Positions 48,115 through 59,939 of a stretch of DNA of 64,000 nucleotides are shown here, piece after piece (position 1 is the first letter of the stretch; every line of letters starts with the position of its first letter). Under the pieces are notes generated by a model, which ran no database searches, was not told the origin of the DNA, and worked only from the letters and a program-made list of their open reading frames with translations. The stretch is taken from assembly GCA_026874595.1 (NCBI GenBank), contig CM049310.1:85411056-85475055 (forward strand), read 5' to 3'. This DNA is from Sipunculus nudus. Taxonomy: Eukaryota; Annelida; Sipuncula; Golfingiida; Sipunculidae. Position numbers and translations under genes: made by a program.

Positions 48115-48939
48115 ATATGGTCATTAAAGTAGGGCATGGTTTTAATGAGGTCAGTGATCTTGAAGGTTGGTAAATGGGTCTTCATTGCTGAACATTTTTC
48201 ACATAAACATCAGATCGATAGTGCCAATCCATACTAAAAGGTAACTTTAATAAAATATAATTAAAGCAATGTGCCAAATTTTGTTGTTTTTATGGTTTGT
48301 TTCTCATTTTGATGTTTGTAATTCGCAATGAGATAAATAGCAAAGTACATTTATATAAGGATCTGGTTAAGAACATGAATCAAAAAATTAAAATCTGGAC
48401 TCACAAGAGTACGACTCTACTGGTTAGGGTTTGTGGGTATTGAAATCTAAGCCCCACATTGCAGCGGGGCTTCTTAAAACACAAGGTATAAAAATATAGT
48501 CCGTTTAAAAAAGTGTTTTAAAAGTCCCAGCCATACTGAACCTTCAGCCTTTGGACACCGGGTGTCTGCATGTGGGATACATAAAATCTATTATATCAAA
48601 ATGCTCTGGATATTAGATTCTGAAGGCAGCTCATTCTGTTATTAGAATGCGATAAATCAACATATCAGGACTCTCAGGAATGCGGAGAAAATAATCTCTA
48701 ACGCTCGGATTCTCTTAGGACGCTCGTTCCGGTGCCCAAGCGTCCTATCCAACGAATATTTGGACAGGATAAAGCCAGTTCATATGACAATCACTTAAAA
48801 CTGCCGACTACCTCTAACAAACCAAAATACGCTGCAAAATTACCCTTATATTACACCATGACCTGATGATCATATAAGCACACGATATATAACCATCTCG
48901 TGATAAGTCAATGTTGTATCATGCTATTTGTTGATTAAA
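48115..48939. repeat. Flanking DNA, first copy of a tandem duplication
   Basis: Unique flank right of the retrotransposon, repeated almost base for base at about 49397-50215. It contains AAGCCCC...GGGGCTT, a small hairpin (48451-48474), and no gene. Confidence 0.9.
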
Positions 48940-50220
48940 CCAGCGACAACAAGTCCTTTATAACGTACAACCCAGATGAACAGTTCACATAAATCCTCTC
49001 ATATAAGATATAAGATCCGCCACAAATTTAGAAGAAAATGTATAATTGCCGCACTTTTCGGAAAAGGTCCACTACTGACTTACATACTGCTGTGTCCGCT
49101 GGAAATCTTTCTCTCCACCTTCCCGGCTGTAAAACACAGCCCCTACTTACAGCTTCTCCTCTCAAGCCGAGTACTTTCCATTCCGCGAACAATCTAAAGA
49201 ACAATTCATAATACACAGTACACACGCGTTACAGGAAACATCTAGAACAAGCACGCTGTGTCTCCACATGTCAGGGTTCACACGTGGGCCGCCCCGGCTC
49301 GGCGAGGCGATGCTGTCATGGCAAAGAGCTATGCGTGTTACAGGAACCAAATGTCAACAACACATGGAACATCCCTGCACACAGACATCTGTCACAATAT
49401 GGTCATTAAAGTAGGGCATGGTTTTAATGAGGTCAGTGATCTTGAAGGTTGGTAAATGAGTCTTCATTGCTGAACATTTTTCACATAAACATCAGATCGA
49501 TAGTGCCAATCCATACTAAAAGGTAACTTTAATAAAATATAATTAAAGCAATGTGCCAAATTTTGTTGTTTTTATGGTTTGTTTCTCATTTGGATGTTTG
49601 TAATTCGCAATGAGATAAATAGCAAAGTACATTTATATAAGGATCTGGTTAAGAACATGAATCAAAAAATTAAAATCTGGACTCACAAGAGTACGACTCT
49701 ACTGGTTAGGGTTTGTGGGTATTGAAATCTAAGCCCCACATTGCAGCGGGGCTTCTTAAAACACAAGGTATAAAAATATAGTCCGTTTAAAAAAGTGTTT
49801 TAAAAGTCCCAGCCATACTGAACCTTCAGCCTTTGGACACCGGGTTTCTGCATGTGGGATACATAAAATCTATTATATCAAAATGCTCTGGATATTAGAT
49901 TCTGAAGGCAGCTCATTCTGTTATTAGAATGCGATAAATCAACATATCAGGACTCTCAGGAATGCGGAGAAAATAATCTCTAACGCTCGGATTCTCTTAG
50001 GACGCTCGTTCCGATGCCCAAGCGTCCTATCCAACGAATATTTGGACAGGATCAAAGTCAGTTCATATGACAATCACTTAAAACTGCCGACTACCTCTAA
50101 CAAACCAAAATACGCTGCAAAATTACCCTTATATTACACCATGACCTGATGATCATATAAGCACACGATTTATAACCATCTCGTGATAAGTCAATGTTGT
50201 ATCATGCTAAATTGTTGATT
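48940..50220. repeat. Second copy of a ~1.37-kb tandem duplication (LTR end plus flank)
   Basis: The sequence from about 47573 (inside the 5' LTR) to 48939 is repeated head to tail from 48940. The junction reads GTTGATTAAAC then CAGCGACAACAAGTCC. The second copy lacks about 84 bp (after AAATCCTCTCA near 49000) and otherwise differs by few bases. It therefore ends with the same CATCTGTCACAATATGG LTR/flank junction at about 49388-49404. The duplication is younger than the retrotransposon insertion. Confidence 0.93.
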
Positions 50221-50281
50221 AAAATGTTAATAAAATCTTCGGTTTTAGACGAACTTCCCAAAACCTTGGAACGCTACAAAC

Positions 50282-50286
<5 letters not shown>

Positions 50287-50357
<71 letters not shown>
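50287..50357. repeat. (TA)n microsatellite
   Basis: About 35 uninterrupted TA dinucleotides. Confidence 0.95.
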
Positions 50358-50359
<2 letters not shown>

Positions 50360-50802
50360 TCGACTTGCCCGACACAATATTATTATTTTGTGTGTTTGTT
50401 TTTTTTTTACTGCCCAGTTGGCTTAGCGCGAAACCGACCGTATCATGAAGCTTATGAAAGCCGATACTTTTGTGGTGAATAGGGCAACCCGTTTCTTGTT
50501 ATTTAAATTAAAATTCAGAGGTCCCTTAATATAAAGTGGATCGAAGCAAGCGCGCGTGTGTGTGTGTGTGTGACGGGGCTCAAGAGGCACACACATGTGT
50601 GGAGAAAAATACGACCAGAGACAGTTCGTGACACATGGCTTTATTCTGCAAAAACTGACAAAAGAACAATAGGGTACATTTTCATGTAGTTCCGGAATGG
50701 CCGAAAGGGGGCGCTGATACGCAAACACGGTAAACGTCTGCCACAGCTGAGTAAACAAACGATCCGAAGCGGGGGTTTTCATTGCGGAGTTTTTTATCCA
50801 AC

Positions 50803-50915
50803 ATGGCCGGGACAAGAGAAAATCGATATGCTGGCTGGACACTGTGTCAACTCAGGAATGAACTAAGAAAACGCAAGCTCAGAATGTACGGGAAAAAGAA
50901 AGATTTGATTCAAAG
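50803..50915 (+). CDS. SAP-domain first exon (partial gene)
   Basis: An ATG in good context (CAAC before it, G after it) opens 37 codons plus two bases and ends CAAAG|GTAAGTG, a strong splice donor. The peptide starts MAGTRENRYAGWT and continues LCQLRNELRKRKLRMYGKKK then DLIQR. This matches the SAP helix-turn-helix pattern (leucine-rich first helix, G-K-K turn, L-I-x-R second helix), which binds AT-rich DNA or sits in chromatin and DNA-repair proteins. The upstream ~200 bp are richer in CpG than the surroundings. No convincing second exon was found; an acceptor-like TTTTTTTCCTAG at 51108-51119 would keep phase but reaches a stop after 17 codons. N-terminal SAP domains of this kind occur in host genes and in mobile-element proteins of invertebrates; which applies here is unknown. 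Confidence 0.72.
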
Positions 50916-51825
50916 GTAAGTGATAATCTGCGGGCGATATAAGGAGAAAATAGCGTCAAAATATTATTGATTTACGATGAAAATGACAAAATATGAATTT
51001 TAAAGACTAATAATAAATAAAATTTGTTTAAAAATTATAGTTTTTTATTAATATTATTCAACAGATTGGGTAGCTTAGACATTTTAATAGGTTTTATATT
51101 TTTTTCCTAGGCCTGTGTTTACATATGACACGCCCCCTTTTGACGCGACAAGCGCGCGGTAGCCGGCAGGTGACAGCTAGGCGATGTTGTACACCTTTGT
51201 TTGGAAATATGAACTTAAATGTAATTAATTTATTTATTTTATAATGGATTATCATTTATTTACAGTTTTATTTCATTCAGTACAATTATATAATGCTAAT
51301 GGTTAGATTATTATAGCCTATACTTATAATATAGATCAATTGTTATTAATAAATGAGGTAATTGTAGTAATTAATAAAAAAGCGTGCTTGAACACAACCA
51401 AAATATTTTTTTGCACATAATTTTTATGAAATCTAAAATATTTTTAGAGGGAAAAAATCTTATGGATATGACAAAATTTTTTTTAAAGTGTCACCAAGGA
51501 TTAATGTTTTGCACTAGTTAAGAAAATATTTCTTCTGACAACATAATTACTGCCTCTTGTCTGCCGAAAATTATCTTGAAGATTTGTCGAGATTTCCGAG
51601 AATTTCCGATTTTTTTCTGATCTTTACTATGCGATCGGTTGTTTATATAAACATGAACCCACATCGCCTGATACTGACAGATCGCACCGGCATGTTTCAT
51701 TGAAAAACAATATACATCAAAATCACTCTTCATTTCCCGATAATGTATTTGTTAAATTTAATCTCATATGTATTTACTTGCAAAAAGGCTGTTTACATAT
51801 CCTTACCATATGTGGTATTTGTTAC

Positions 51826-52002
51826 TTAATCCTCCTCCGCGAAGTGGTCATAACAAATGACGCTATGATGGGATGGGTGCCATCTCGGCCTCCTGATGGC
51901 TTTTAACCATTTTCTGAGCCTCTTCTTTTGATGTTTTCCTAACGGAAAGTGGTGCCGCCCAACATTCCTGCACCCAGGCACTGAACATGTTGTTCCTGTC
52001 AT
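51826..52002 (-). CDS. THAP-type zinc-finger exon or fragment (58 codons)
   Basis: An ATG at 52002 opens MTGTTCSVPGCRNVGRHHFP and continues to RKWLKAIRRPRWHP and SVICYDHFAEED before TAA. It fits the C2CH THAP signature: Cys6-x4-Cys11, 38 residues, Cys50-x2-His53. The conserved HFP, Trp32 and the Phe after the histidine are also present. THAP domains bind DNA and occur in host transcription regulators and P-element-type transposases. The peptide stops right after the zinc ligands and lacks the final AVPTIF-like segment. A donor-like ATG|GTAAGG lies about 20 bases beyond the stop, so this may be a first exon with a disabling mutation. It faces the SAP exon, 910 bp apart. Confidence 0.75.
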   Translation of the reverse strand: MTGTTCSVPGCRNVGRHHFPLGKHQKKRLRKWLKAIRRPRWHPSHHSVICYDHFAEED

Positions 52003-53430
52003 TATTATAGTATTAAAAGTACACTTTCCTAGAGTTGACGGAGGACAGATCGACTCCCGGAAGCGCGGATCAGCTGTCGTCTGATTTGTTTACATTCGCC
52101 AAGAAACCGTACGCATATTTACGGTAATATTTTACCGATTTTGCTTATGAGCGCCATCTGGTGGGAGACGAAGTATAAAGGTACCCCATTGAGGGACGTG
52201 CTGTACTCAAAGTTCGAATGCCAGAGTCTTGGTGCAATATTATGGACAGGTACATACATAAAACAACTATAAGGTTAATTTTGCGACATTGCAAAAATAT
52301 ACAGAAATATACACAAGAGTTACATGACATTATAATATTATATTAATGAATATCGTGGCTCCATGGCCAAAATGGGCATTAATACTAACAACGTGGCCCC
52401 AATGACCTAATTAATAATTACCAATAAGGTGGCCTTGTTATTACTTGTAACGTAGCGCCACGTCCGAACTGGGCATTTAGAACGTACATCACGTTCCTAG
52501 AAATTATAACTAGTTTGACAGAGAATTACTATTCTACTATATTTACTTGGTGAACAAAAACTATGAATAATTAACACGCCCACCTTAAAGAAGTGACAAA
52601 AGCATAATTGAGAGACGTGTTGTCCTCAAGTTCGAATGCCAGAGTGGCGTCACCTAACATTCGAACGCTTATACCCGACTACAGGTGGCGCTTTAACAAC
52701 TGAAAGAAATAAACAATCAAAAGAGGTGACAGGTCATAGAAAATTGTTGGACCTTATGAACCAATAAAATGAAAAGTTAAAGAATATCAGCGAAGCGTGA
52801 CTGGACTGGAAGTAAATAAATGACTATGAACTGAAGAGTGAAGAGGTACTGGAATTATGCTGGAATAATATCGGAAGCAGAAAGGGCCACAGGCTCCCAA
52901 TACACATACATATACAGTCGTGACTTGATAATCCGACACTAAATGTAATGCCATCGTTTATGTAAGCAATTGGCCGCCGGATTGTTAAATCACTAAGGTG
53001 GCAAGGTGACTTGGATGTTTCGAGAACATAGTATTCATTATTAATTTATGTTATAATAAACTACGCATATGATATTGTTATGTTTTAAATGTAGGGAAAT
53101 AAAACATTTGTCATGAAGTACTGTTTTATTTCATATTATCATTTTTTTTTATATATACAATGCTCGTCATGACTGATGACCTGTGCAGACATTTCCCTTA
53201 TATAAAATTGTTTTTATTTCTGAACAAACATTAACTCAATGTATAAATGAATGAACTGACAGGTAATAAACTGAGTTCATGACGTCAAAGGAACGCAAAC
53301 ATATTAATATTTTACCTACGACTGTATGAATATAAACATGAAATTTATACCTTCAGGAACCCATTTAAAACAGAAAAAAATAGCCATCACGGTCAAATGT
53401 AAATAAAATAACTAAAACAAGAAATCTGCA
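52003..53430. other. Non-coding stretch with a repeated 36-bp motif
   Basis: No supported gene. Two ~36-bp direct copies of GAGAGACGTGTTGTCCTCAA followed by GTTCGAATGCCAGAGT lie at 52191-52228 and 52610-52645. GCGCCATCTGG (52150 onward) and its rough inverse at 52684-52695 bracket them. This could be an eroded inverted-repeat element of about 550 bp. The rest is AT-rich. Upstream of the THAP ATG (52003-52100) the sequence is CpG-containing and may hold its promoter. Confidence 0.45.
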
Positions 53431-53705
53431 TTCAAAGGAATACAAACCTCTGCTTTTTGGGCATTCACTTATTCGGCCCATATTCCCAAGTTCATACGTG
53501 CAAATACGTAACTGAAAATTTGTGAATATTCAATGATGACTGTCGCCAATCCGGACCACGTGCCGGACACACACCTTAATCCTATCGTTTCTTCCGTGGA
53601 CAATACACGAAATGTCCTTAAAATTTCATGAGATTCAATTCATGTTTGCGTTAGTTATGTTCTGAACAAACACACACGAACGGGAATGAACGCATACCGG
53701 CCTTG
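53431..53705 (-). mobile_element. Relative of the 8.5-kb MITE, rearranged
   Basis: The left end (TTCAAAGGAATACAAACCTC, then TTATTCGGCCCATATTCCC) resembles 8472-8560 in the same orientation. The core at 53535-53705 matches 8713-8945 in reverse complement, with words such as CGGGAATGAACGCATAC and AACTAACGCAAACATGAA read on the other strand. The core is thus inverted relative to the end, and no second terminal repeat was found. It is non-coding. Confidence 0.6.
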
Positions 53706-54083
53706 CGGAGCCAATTACCATCTTCCTTAATATCACATCCGGCAGCTGGTTGAGGCAGAGTCAAATCAAGCAGGATCGCCTACCATGGCTTTTAGCCAAA
53801 CTCATCACAATTCCAGAGATTGGTGACATTTAAGAATACAATTCCTAGGTCGACTGACAGATGACACTGACAGATGCGGTTCGTTACTCAGAAGCCGTCC
53901 ATTCCACAGACTTTACTTACCGAACATTGTCATTCATCCTCAGTATGATTGGCATGAAAACCCCATGCGGGTTCCATCATGTCCAACTCAAAAGCCATCT
54001 GGGAGTCTTGACACCATCTGGGGACATATACAAAAGCGAACGACTATGTGAAGTTCTACTCTGTGTACATGGAAAACGAGCCT
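53706..54083. other. Non-coding stretch
   Basis: No supported gene. An open frame of 127 codons from 53861 runs into the repeat element beyond 54084 and shows no known domain, so it is not called. Confidence 0.5.
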
Positions 54084-54536
54084 GGTGTAACGATTTTAGA
54101 TTATCCTCTGATTACCGGGGGATACTTTTGAATCTATATCGGGTTAACCCCTACGATTTCAGATTACAAACAGTTACTTTTTGTCTTCATGTGTATTTAT
54201 TAACATTCATGTTGTTTTTTTTTCTAATTACCAAATTAGGTTGAATCTTTGTATATATTATGTTTGCAGGTAATATGTCATTTGGTGTATGAGGCGATAA
54301 TGAATATACTTTGCAATATAATTAACATTTTGTAACGATTTACTTTCATATTTTTCACTATCTTTAAAATATCATATATTTCTTTATTGAAATACTATAT
54401 CATAGGTAAAAAAATGAGAACTTATTATTCAAATAAATCAGCAAGAGAATTACCTTAACAGTGTGGGGGTAACCTGAAACCGATTTCAGATTACCGGGGG
54501 TAGGCTTGAATGGGGGTAACCTTAAGCCTTTACACC
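54084..54536. mobile_element. Palindrome-rich MITE of the GGTAAYCTGAAA family
   Basis: A 453-bp element with imperfect terminal inverted repeats. The left end is GGTGTAACGATTTTAGATTA followed by TCC; the right end read inward is GGTGTAAAGGCTTAAGGTTA followed by CCC (16-17 of 23 positions agree). Just inside each end are the palindromic words of the dispersed family: GATTACCGGGGG on the left, GGGGGTAACCTGAAACCGAT and TTTCAGATTACCGGGGG on the right. The centre is plain AT-rich DNA. No clear target duplication, so the superfamily is unknown. It gives the best view of what the degenerate copies at 5.9, 15.4 and 18.6-19.1 kb come from. Confidence 0.68.
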
Positions 54537-55514
54537 GATTTAGAAATAGGACCAAATACCTCTTCCCTAATGTGGAGTTCTACTGCGGCAGGATGTTGCA
54601 ACTCAGGTACACGACTAGATGGGTCAGGAATAAACCCAGAGTCGACTTAACAAGGTTAATTAAACGTGACATCAGATGCGTTTGGCCTGTCTTCTTGCCT
54701 TCGTTGCACCGAGTGTATTTAATCTTTGGTAACACACGCCATGCTGACACGGGGAGAGCACGTGTTCTGTAGCACAATTTACTCGTTACTTCATTACTCG
54801 TTGTTAGAGACACATGCTAAAAATAATTTAATTGTCTTTTTTTAAGTCAGCTTAATTATCTTACACCGAAGTACTGCCGTAGGGAACGTTTAGTTATCGG
54901 AAAATTGAGACAATCACTATCACATTACTCCCAACGGGCAATGAGGCAAAGAAACCACCATTCAGCCCACTTCAATTGCACCGCTTAATAACGTAAGGGT
55001 TTTTAATTAACAAATGAGTTGATTTATTCATAAGGAATATTGGACGCTTATTCAGTTATAGCTTTACAAAGACATTTAACCAATTTGAGTAATTAATCAT
55101 TGAAAAAAAACACGTTAGCTCTTATATGGATCAGTAGTCATTTTGGTGGCCTCCTCGCAAGTCCCAGTTCCGATATATAGCGATAAATTTTCCTTTTACA
55201 GCCAGCGCACAACAACATTAAAGTATCAGTAACGGCAGCCACTTTAAGTGTCTCTCCTGGCATACCATCTAGTTTTCATCTCTGGGCTGGGAGCTGGTAA
55301 CAGACACAACATATTTATCAACAAAAAAACGAGTGAAACAAGTGGTCAGAGAGGTGGATAAACAACCTCTAAGGTTTGAAATAAGCAGTTTTTGAGGCAA
55401 GGAAGCGCATGGTTACATCCTGTTGAGAGCTGTATAAGGTTACATCCACATAATATGAGTTTTCCTGCTGCCAATTACTTATAGAGTCTGTGTAATATTC
55501 CGGGCATATATACC
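54537..55514. other. Non-coding stretch
   Basis: No supported gene. An 88-codon frame starting in the repeat element and ending at 54772 shows no domain. AT-rich unique sequence follows. Confidence 0.5.
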
Positions 55515-55650
55515 ACTTTCCACTTGTCAACTCATATTTACCATATTAACCAGAGGGGACGAATACAGCATAACTGACTTTCATTGCAAGGTGATTGTAA
55601 TAAAGATCTGGGGCAATATCATTCTTCCTGCAAGTTTAAAAACATTTCAT
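55515..55650. repeat. 135-bp direct repeat, left copy
   Basis: Shares ACTTTCCACTTGTCAACTC, TATTTACCATAT, ATCTGGGGCAATAT and AACATTTCAT with 56645-56780 (offset about 1130), with roughly one difference in five. The pair brackets a minus-strand SINE. Confidence 0.85.
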
Positions 55651-55734
55651 GTATCAACAGCTGCAATTGTTTGTTGTAATGTAATGAAATTAATTATGAA
55701 AATTAATATATTTTTTTTTTTAAGATTTTTTTTG

Positions 55735-56092
55735 GTGGAGGTAACCGCCTCCATTTTTTAATGCTTTGCTTAACGAAGTATATGTACATCTGCAGAGTTC
55801 CATTCTGGTTTCGGACTACGTGACATATTTCCTGGCGTCAACCAGGTACGGTATACCACTCCTGCGGGTCCTGGGTGTGTGTCATCCCCATAACTGGGTC
55901 ATAACATCCGAGAAACCCCCGAAAGGCGCACTCGGTAGTGAGTGAAACACGACTGATGGGCACAGTCTCCCCCATTAAGCCTGCAGAGCGCTTACCCTGG
56001 GTGGGGGCCCACCGTGAAAAATCTCACCGCCTTGGCTGAGATTCGAACTCACGATCTCCCGGCTTTGAGTGCTGCGCCACAGAAGCCGGTGT
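55735..56092 (-). mobile_element. tRNA-derived SINE on the minus strand, second family
   Basis: Read from 56092 downward, the head is GGCTTCTGTGGCGCAGCACT and has a good B box, GTGAGTTCGAATCTCAGCC (about 56037-56055). It is followed by a GC-rich body of about 250 bp and ends in GGAGGCGGTTACCTCCACC plus an A-rich tail (the T-run at 55714-55734 on +). Body and head differ from the SINEs at 3.5 and 12.3 kb, so it is another family. The tail end contains a short inverted pair GGAGG...CCTCC. Clear target duplications were not seen. Confidence 0.82.
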
Positions 56093-56644
56093 AAATTAAT
56101 ATATTCTTTATATATATTTGTCCTGTCTGTCTACACGATTTACTCAATGAAAATTAAATACTGATTACGCTGAAGTGGACTGACAGAATTAACCGATGTT
56201 TGCGTGTAAGCCTGTGTTAAACCCTTCATTTAAAATCAACTTAAAAATTATTTTATGCATGATGTATTAATTAATTAAATGTTAGGTAATTTACTTGACT
56301 TTCGTCTCGGTCGAATGTTTGCAATGAATACTGCATTCGTTAACTCTGAGAGTTATGGTGATCACCGGATGATCATGTACCTTTCGTTCCTGAATTAACA
56401 GTAAAAAGGCCCAATGGCCGGATGTCTAGGTTGTCATAGTAACCAAACAGAAAGTGATTTATAATACATTGTTCAATTTTATTTTATACTAAAAACTATT
56501 ATTTTCACTAGTAAAATCCGGGTTTCATTATTTGCTTCCTTGATGCCGTCATGACCGTAGGTCGGCAATTTAGGCAAATGGGGTTACTTCATCAAGCCCC
56601 AGTTCGCCAGTGGTAAATAACACTGGGACTACGTGTCGACCGCT

Positions 56645-56780
56645 ACTTTCCACTTGTCAACTCGTATTTACCATATCACCCAGAGGTAACGACGGCAGCC
56701 TAAGTTGCCTTTCGTACCGAAGTGATCTGTAAAAAACATCTGGGGCAATATTATTCTTACTACATGTTTAAAACATTTCA
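56645..56780. repeat. 135-bp direct repeat, right copy
   Basis: Partner of 55515-55650. Its sequence continues into T-rich unique DNA. Confidence 0.85.
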
Positions 56781-59700
56781 TTTTTTTTAATTAATATAAT
56801 CTTTATTCTTATACGCTTCTCTAGGAATATTTCAAATATTTTTTTTTCAAAAATTCATTAGCTTGCTCTAAGTGCCTTCGATAATGCTTTGTTTTATAAA
56901 AAAAGTATATCATTTGGCCAAACAAAAAAATAAATATTGTCCAACGGAATAGACGCCGGATCAATTTTTCTTGTGCACGAAGAACACGAGTGTTAGCCAT
57001 CTTACTTGTACACAGTTGTCATGTCCAAAACGTAGTAAAGTTTCTTGTACCTTATCGTCTTTAAATGGAATCCCGCTAATTAACTTACAAATGATGGTTA
57101 AATTTTTCATGATGAAAAAGAAATTATCTTTGTTTTAATTTTCCATGATGGTTTTCAATAATTTCCAGAAATTAAATCTATATACTTTTCTTTTCAGAAA
57201 GGGTTTGAATTCGATGCTATTTAATTGGTTTGATCATGCCTAGATAACTTTAAATTACAGACTAAAGGCAACGCATGTAAAACGTAGCAATTATGGACGG
57301 CGCCACCGGGCGGCAAATTTTGTTTTATTTTCAGTATGCTAAGTAAGGGCTATTGTCCATCCCACAAATGGGGTCTTATCAGTTGTTTTTTGTTAATAAT
57401 TATGAAAAGCTGACATTTCTGTCAAGTATAGTACGGTAACAGAAAATTATATAAACTCCGGCAATAGAGAATAGAATTAAATATTTTATGAAAGCTTATT
57501 GTGTGTATATTTTGCAACTGTCTCGACGTATTCTGTTGAGGTGATAGTGCAGGGTTACGATTTTCAGCTGACTATTTTATCAAATTTATGGTACTAAGTA
57601 CTCTCTGTCACCAGAGGTATTGTGTTGCATATTCTAGTAGGGATAATAGCCAGATGATTGTTTTGATAATTTATTGTGCAATAATATGAAGTATCTTTTT
57701 TAGATAATAGCGAAAGATAGTTGGTTAAAAAACACACGTGTCTCGTTAGATGTTATTTTCAGGGCAGTTTAGTTGTTAGAGAGCTCACGTGCCTCGTCTG
57801 ATGTTAATTTCAGTATGGTTTAATTTAGACGGAGCCGCCTCTGTTTTGGCGATCACAAGTGTTTGTTGTAAATTTCAAAGGAAGTGCACCTGTGAAAGTT
57901 AGATTTTCTCACACACTGTTACCAGAGACGTGTCCTTGTTAATATTCACGCAGTGATTGACGGTCGGCGTAATTAGGAGTAATGATCGGCCGGAGAACAA
58001 TCGGGAGTTCTGACATCAGCAAGCATTTATAAGGAGTGGGACTTTTGGGGTTAAAGGGCCCGTTTCACAGTACCGGTGTGGTATAGACTGACGATACCTT
58101 AAGCAGTCCTTTGATCGGTCTGCATATGTTGCAGTGGAGACAGCTGAAATGTGGTGTCTACAAGTGTAGTTAGTCGGTGTCTGAGGAAGCAACAAGTAAT
58201 TTCTCTGTAAAGGACTTCAGAGCAAATATCGCATTTGTGCCGATTATTTTGGCGGGCGATACTTGTTGTGAGTGCTTTCAGGAACAGACTGAGGACTTTA
58301 TATATACGGATTACCGTAGAGGTACAGGATATTGCTGTGTAGAAGCTTATTATGGTACAAGATATGGATGATTCCAGGAGACATCAACCGTGAAAGACTG
58401 TGATTCAACGCTCAGAAAGAATAGTCTATGAGTGGTACGTGGACTGTTAAACGTGTATACACAGCAAATGATTGAGGATAATCGAAACTCTGTGAATACA
58501 GGGCAGTGTTCCATCCCGGTTTTACGTGTGTGCGTGATAGCCAAATGGTCAGAAACCGAGTGATCAGGAACTTTGCTGTTTGCGTCATGATTGGACTCTG
58601 TGTATTTATGTGATTGTATTTATTGTTGGTTTAAAGGAAGCGTCTCTCCAGATAATGAAAATAACTTATTTTAATATATATTATAGTTTTGTTAACACAG
58701 TTCTTATTTATTATTATTATTATTTTTGGAGTGTACGTATGAGTGCACCAGTTTGTTTGAGTCTTAAAAGAACCTGGACGTTCGCATTTTTACCGGTGTG
58801 ACACTCTTACCATCCCATCATAGTCTGTCAAAAATGGTGACCATGTCACTTCAGTCACTTTGTCATGACAATAAGAAACTGATTTTTATATACATAAAAT
58901 TGTTTCACTCAAACTCTTTGCAAAATGTGGAGATGGTTTCTTTATAAATAACTGCCGTAGTACCTGGTCGATTTACTGACAGGAAATTAAAAAAAAAACT
59001 ATTTTGTAAATAAATTTGTAAAACACCGGATGAGCGCCCCAACTTCTTTGTCGAAACTGTAGATTATGGAAATGACATATCGGTGGTACAGTGATGACAG
59101 GCGTATATTGGGTATTTATTACTAGGTGGTAGGTAACATTAGGACCTGTATAATGCAGACGTGAGTTGTCAGGTTTATAAATGACCCTGCCACAGTTCTC
59201 GGCATAGAACCTATTTGACACGGTTTGTCAATCTCTTTCCATGTGAATATATATTTAATACACGCAATGCTGTAAATGAACCCCCATTTTGTTGCATTAT
59301 GACCGATGGGTTGATCGCATTTAATGCCTTATTAGGCGCTAAAGCTTTATTTGGATAACATTGGATTCACGATGGGATCCTCTCTTAAAACACTAAAAAT
59401 GTAAATAAAACACAGGGCCGCACATCAATGTAGTCTAAATGTGTTCAGTACGACCCACTGGGCCTCGTTTGCCTTGCCGTAGAGGTAAAACCTGCTTTAT
59501 TTACAGTCCATAAATACCCGGATTGACACCCATTTTATGTTCTTGTCCCCGCATAGTGTCAATAAACGTTCAAGAATTTCCAGTTGGTCTATAAAAAATG
59601 TGTTAATGGACGTTTTCTCCAAACACCTGGTTGTGAGTTTTTTGTTTGATATGCCTTTTACTGTTACATGTCGTTGGAAGAGAGCAGTATATTTGTATAT

Positions 59701-59939
59701 TTAACGGCCGTAACCACAATAAAAAATAGGTACCCAATCTTTGGTGTATCCTTATTCATAGACCTTATAAACTGAAGCAGCGAGGGAAACATGTAACGTT
59801 AACTCATAGATCCATTTACTGGGTAAATATTATTCCTCTTAGCTCTTAGTTTTATGACGGCGGCGCACGTTAATCCTAGGTCACACTGTCATTTACGGAA
59901 GCGTATTGCTGCCACCTGGTAAAAGAAAAATAAATTATT
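56781..59939. other. Non-coding stretch, possibly transcribed
   Basis: No supported gene. The part from about 57840 to 58600 has higher GC and CpG than its surroundings and could be an untranslated exon, but no open frame there shows a domain and starts are not ATG. A (TTA)n-like run lies at about 58707-58728. Confidence 0.4.

Noticed and set aside
48451-48474. AAGCCCC/GGGGCTT hairpin as a terminator or histone stem-loop
   Set aside because: No gene ends here, the sequence does not match the histone stem-loop, and bacterial-type terminators do not apply; it is also present in the duplicated copy at 49735.
51108-51170. Second exon of the SAP gene after TTTTTTTCCTAG
   Set aside because: The acceptor is plausible and phase fits, but the frame reaches TAG after 17 codons and the peptide does not continue a SAP second helix.
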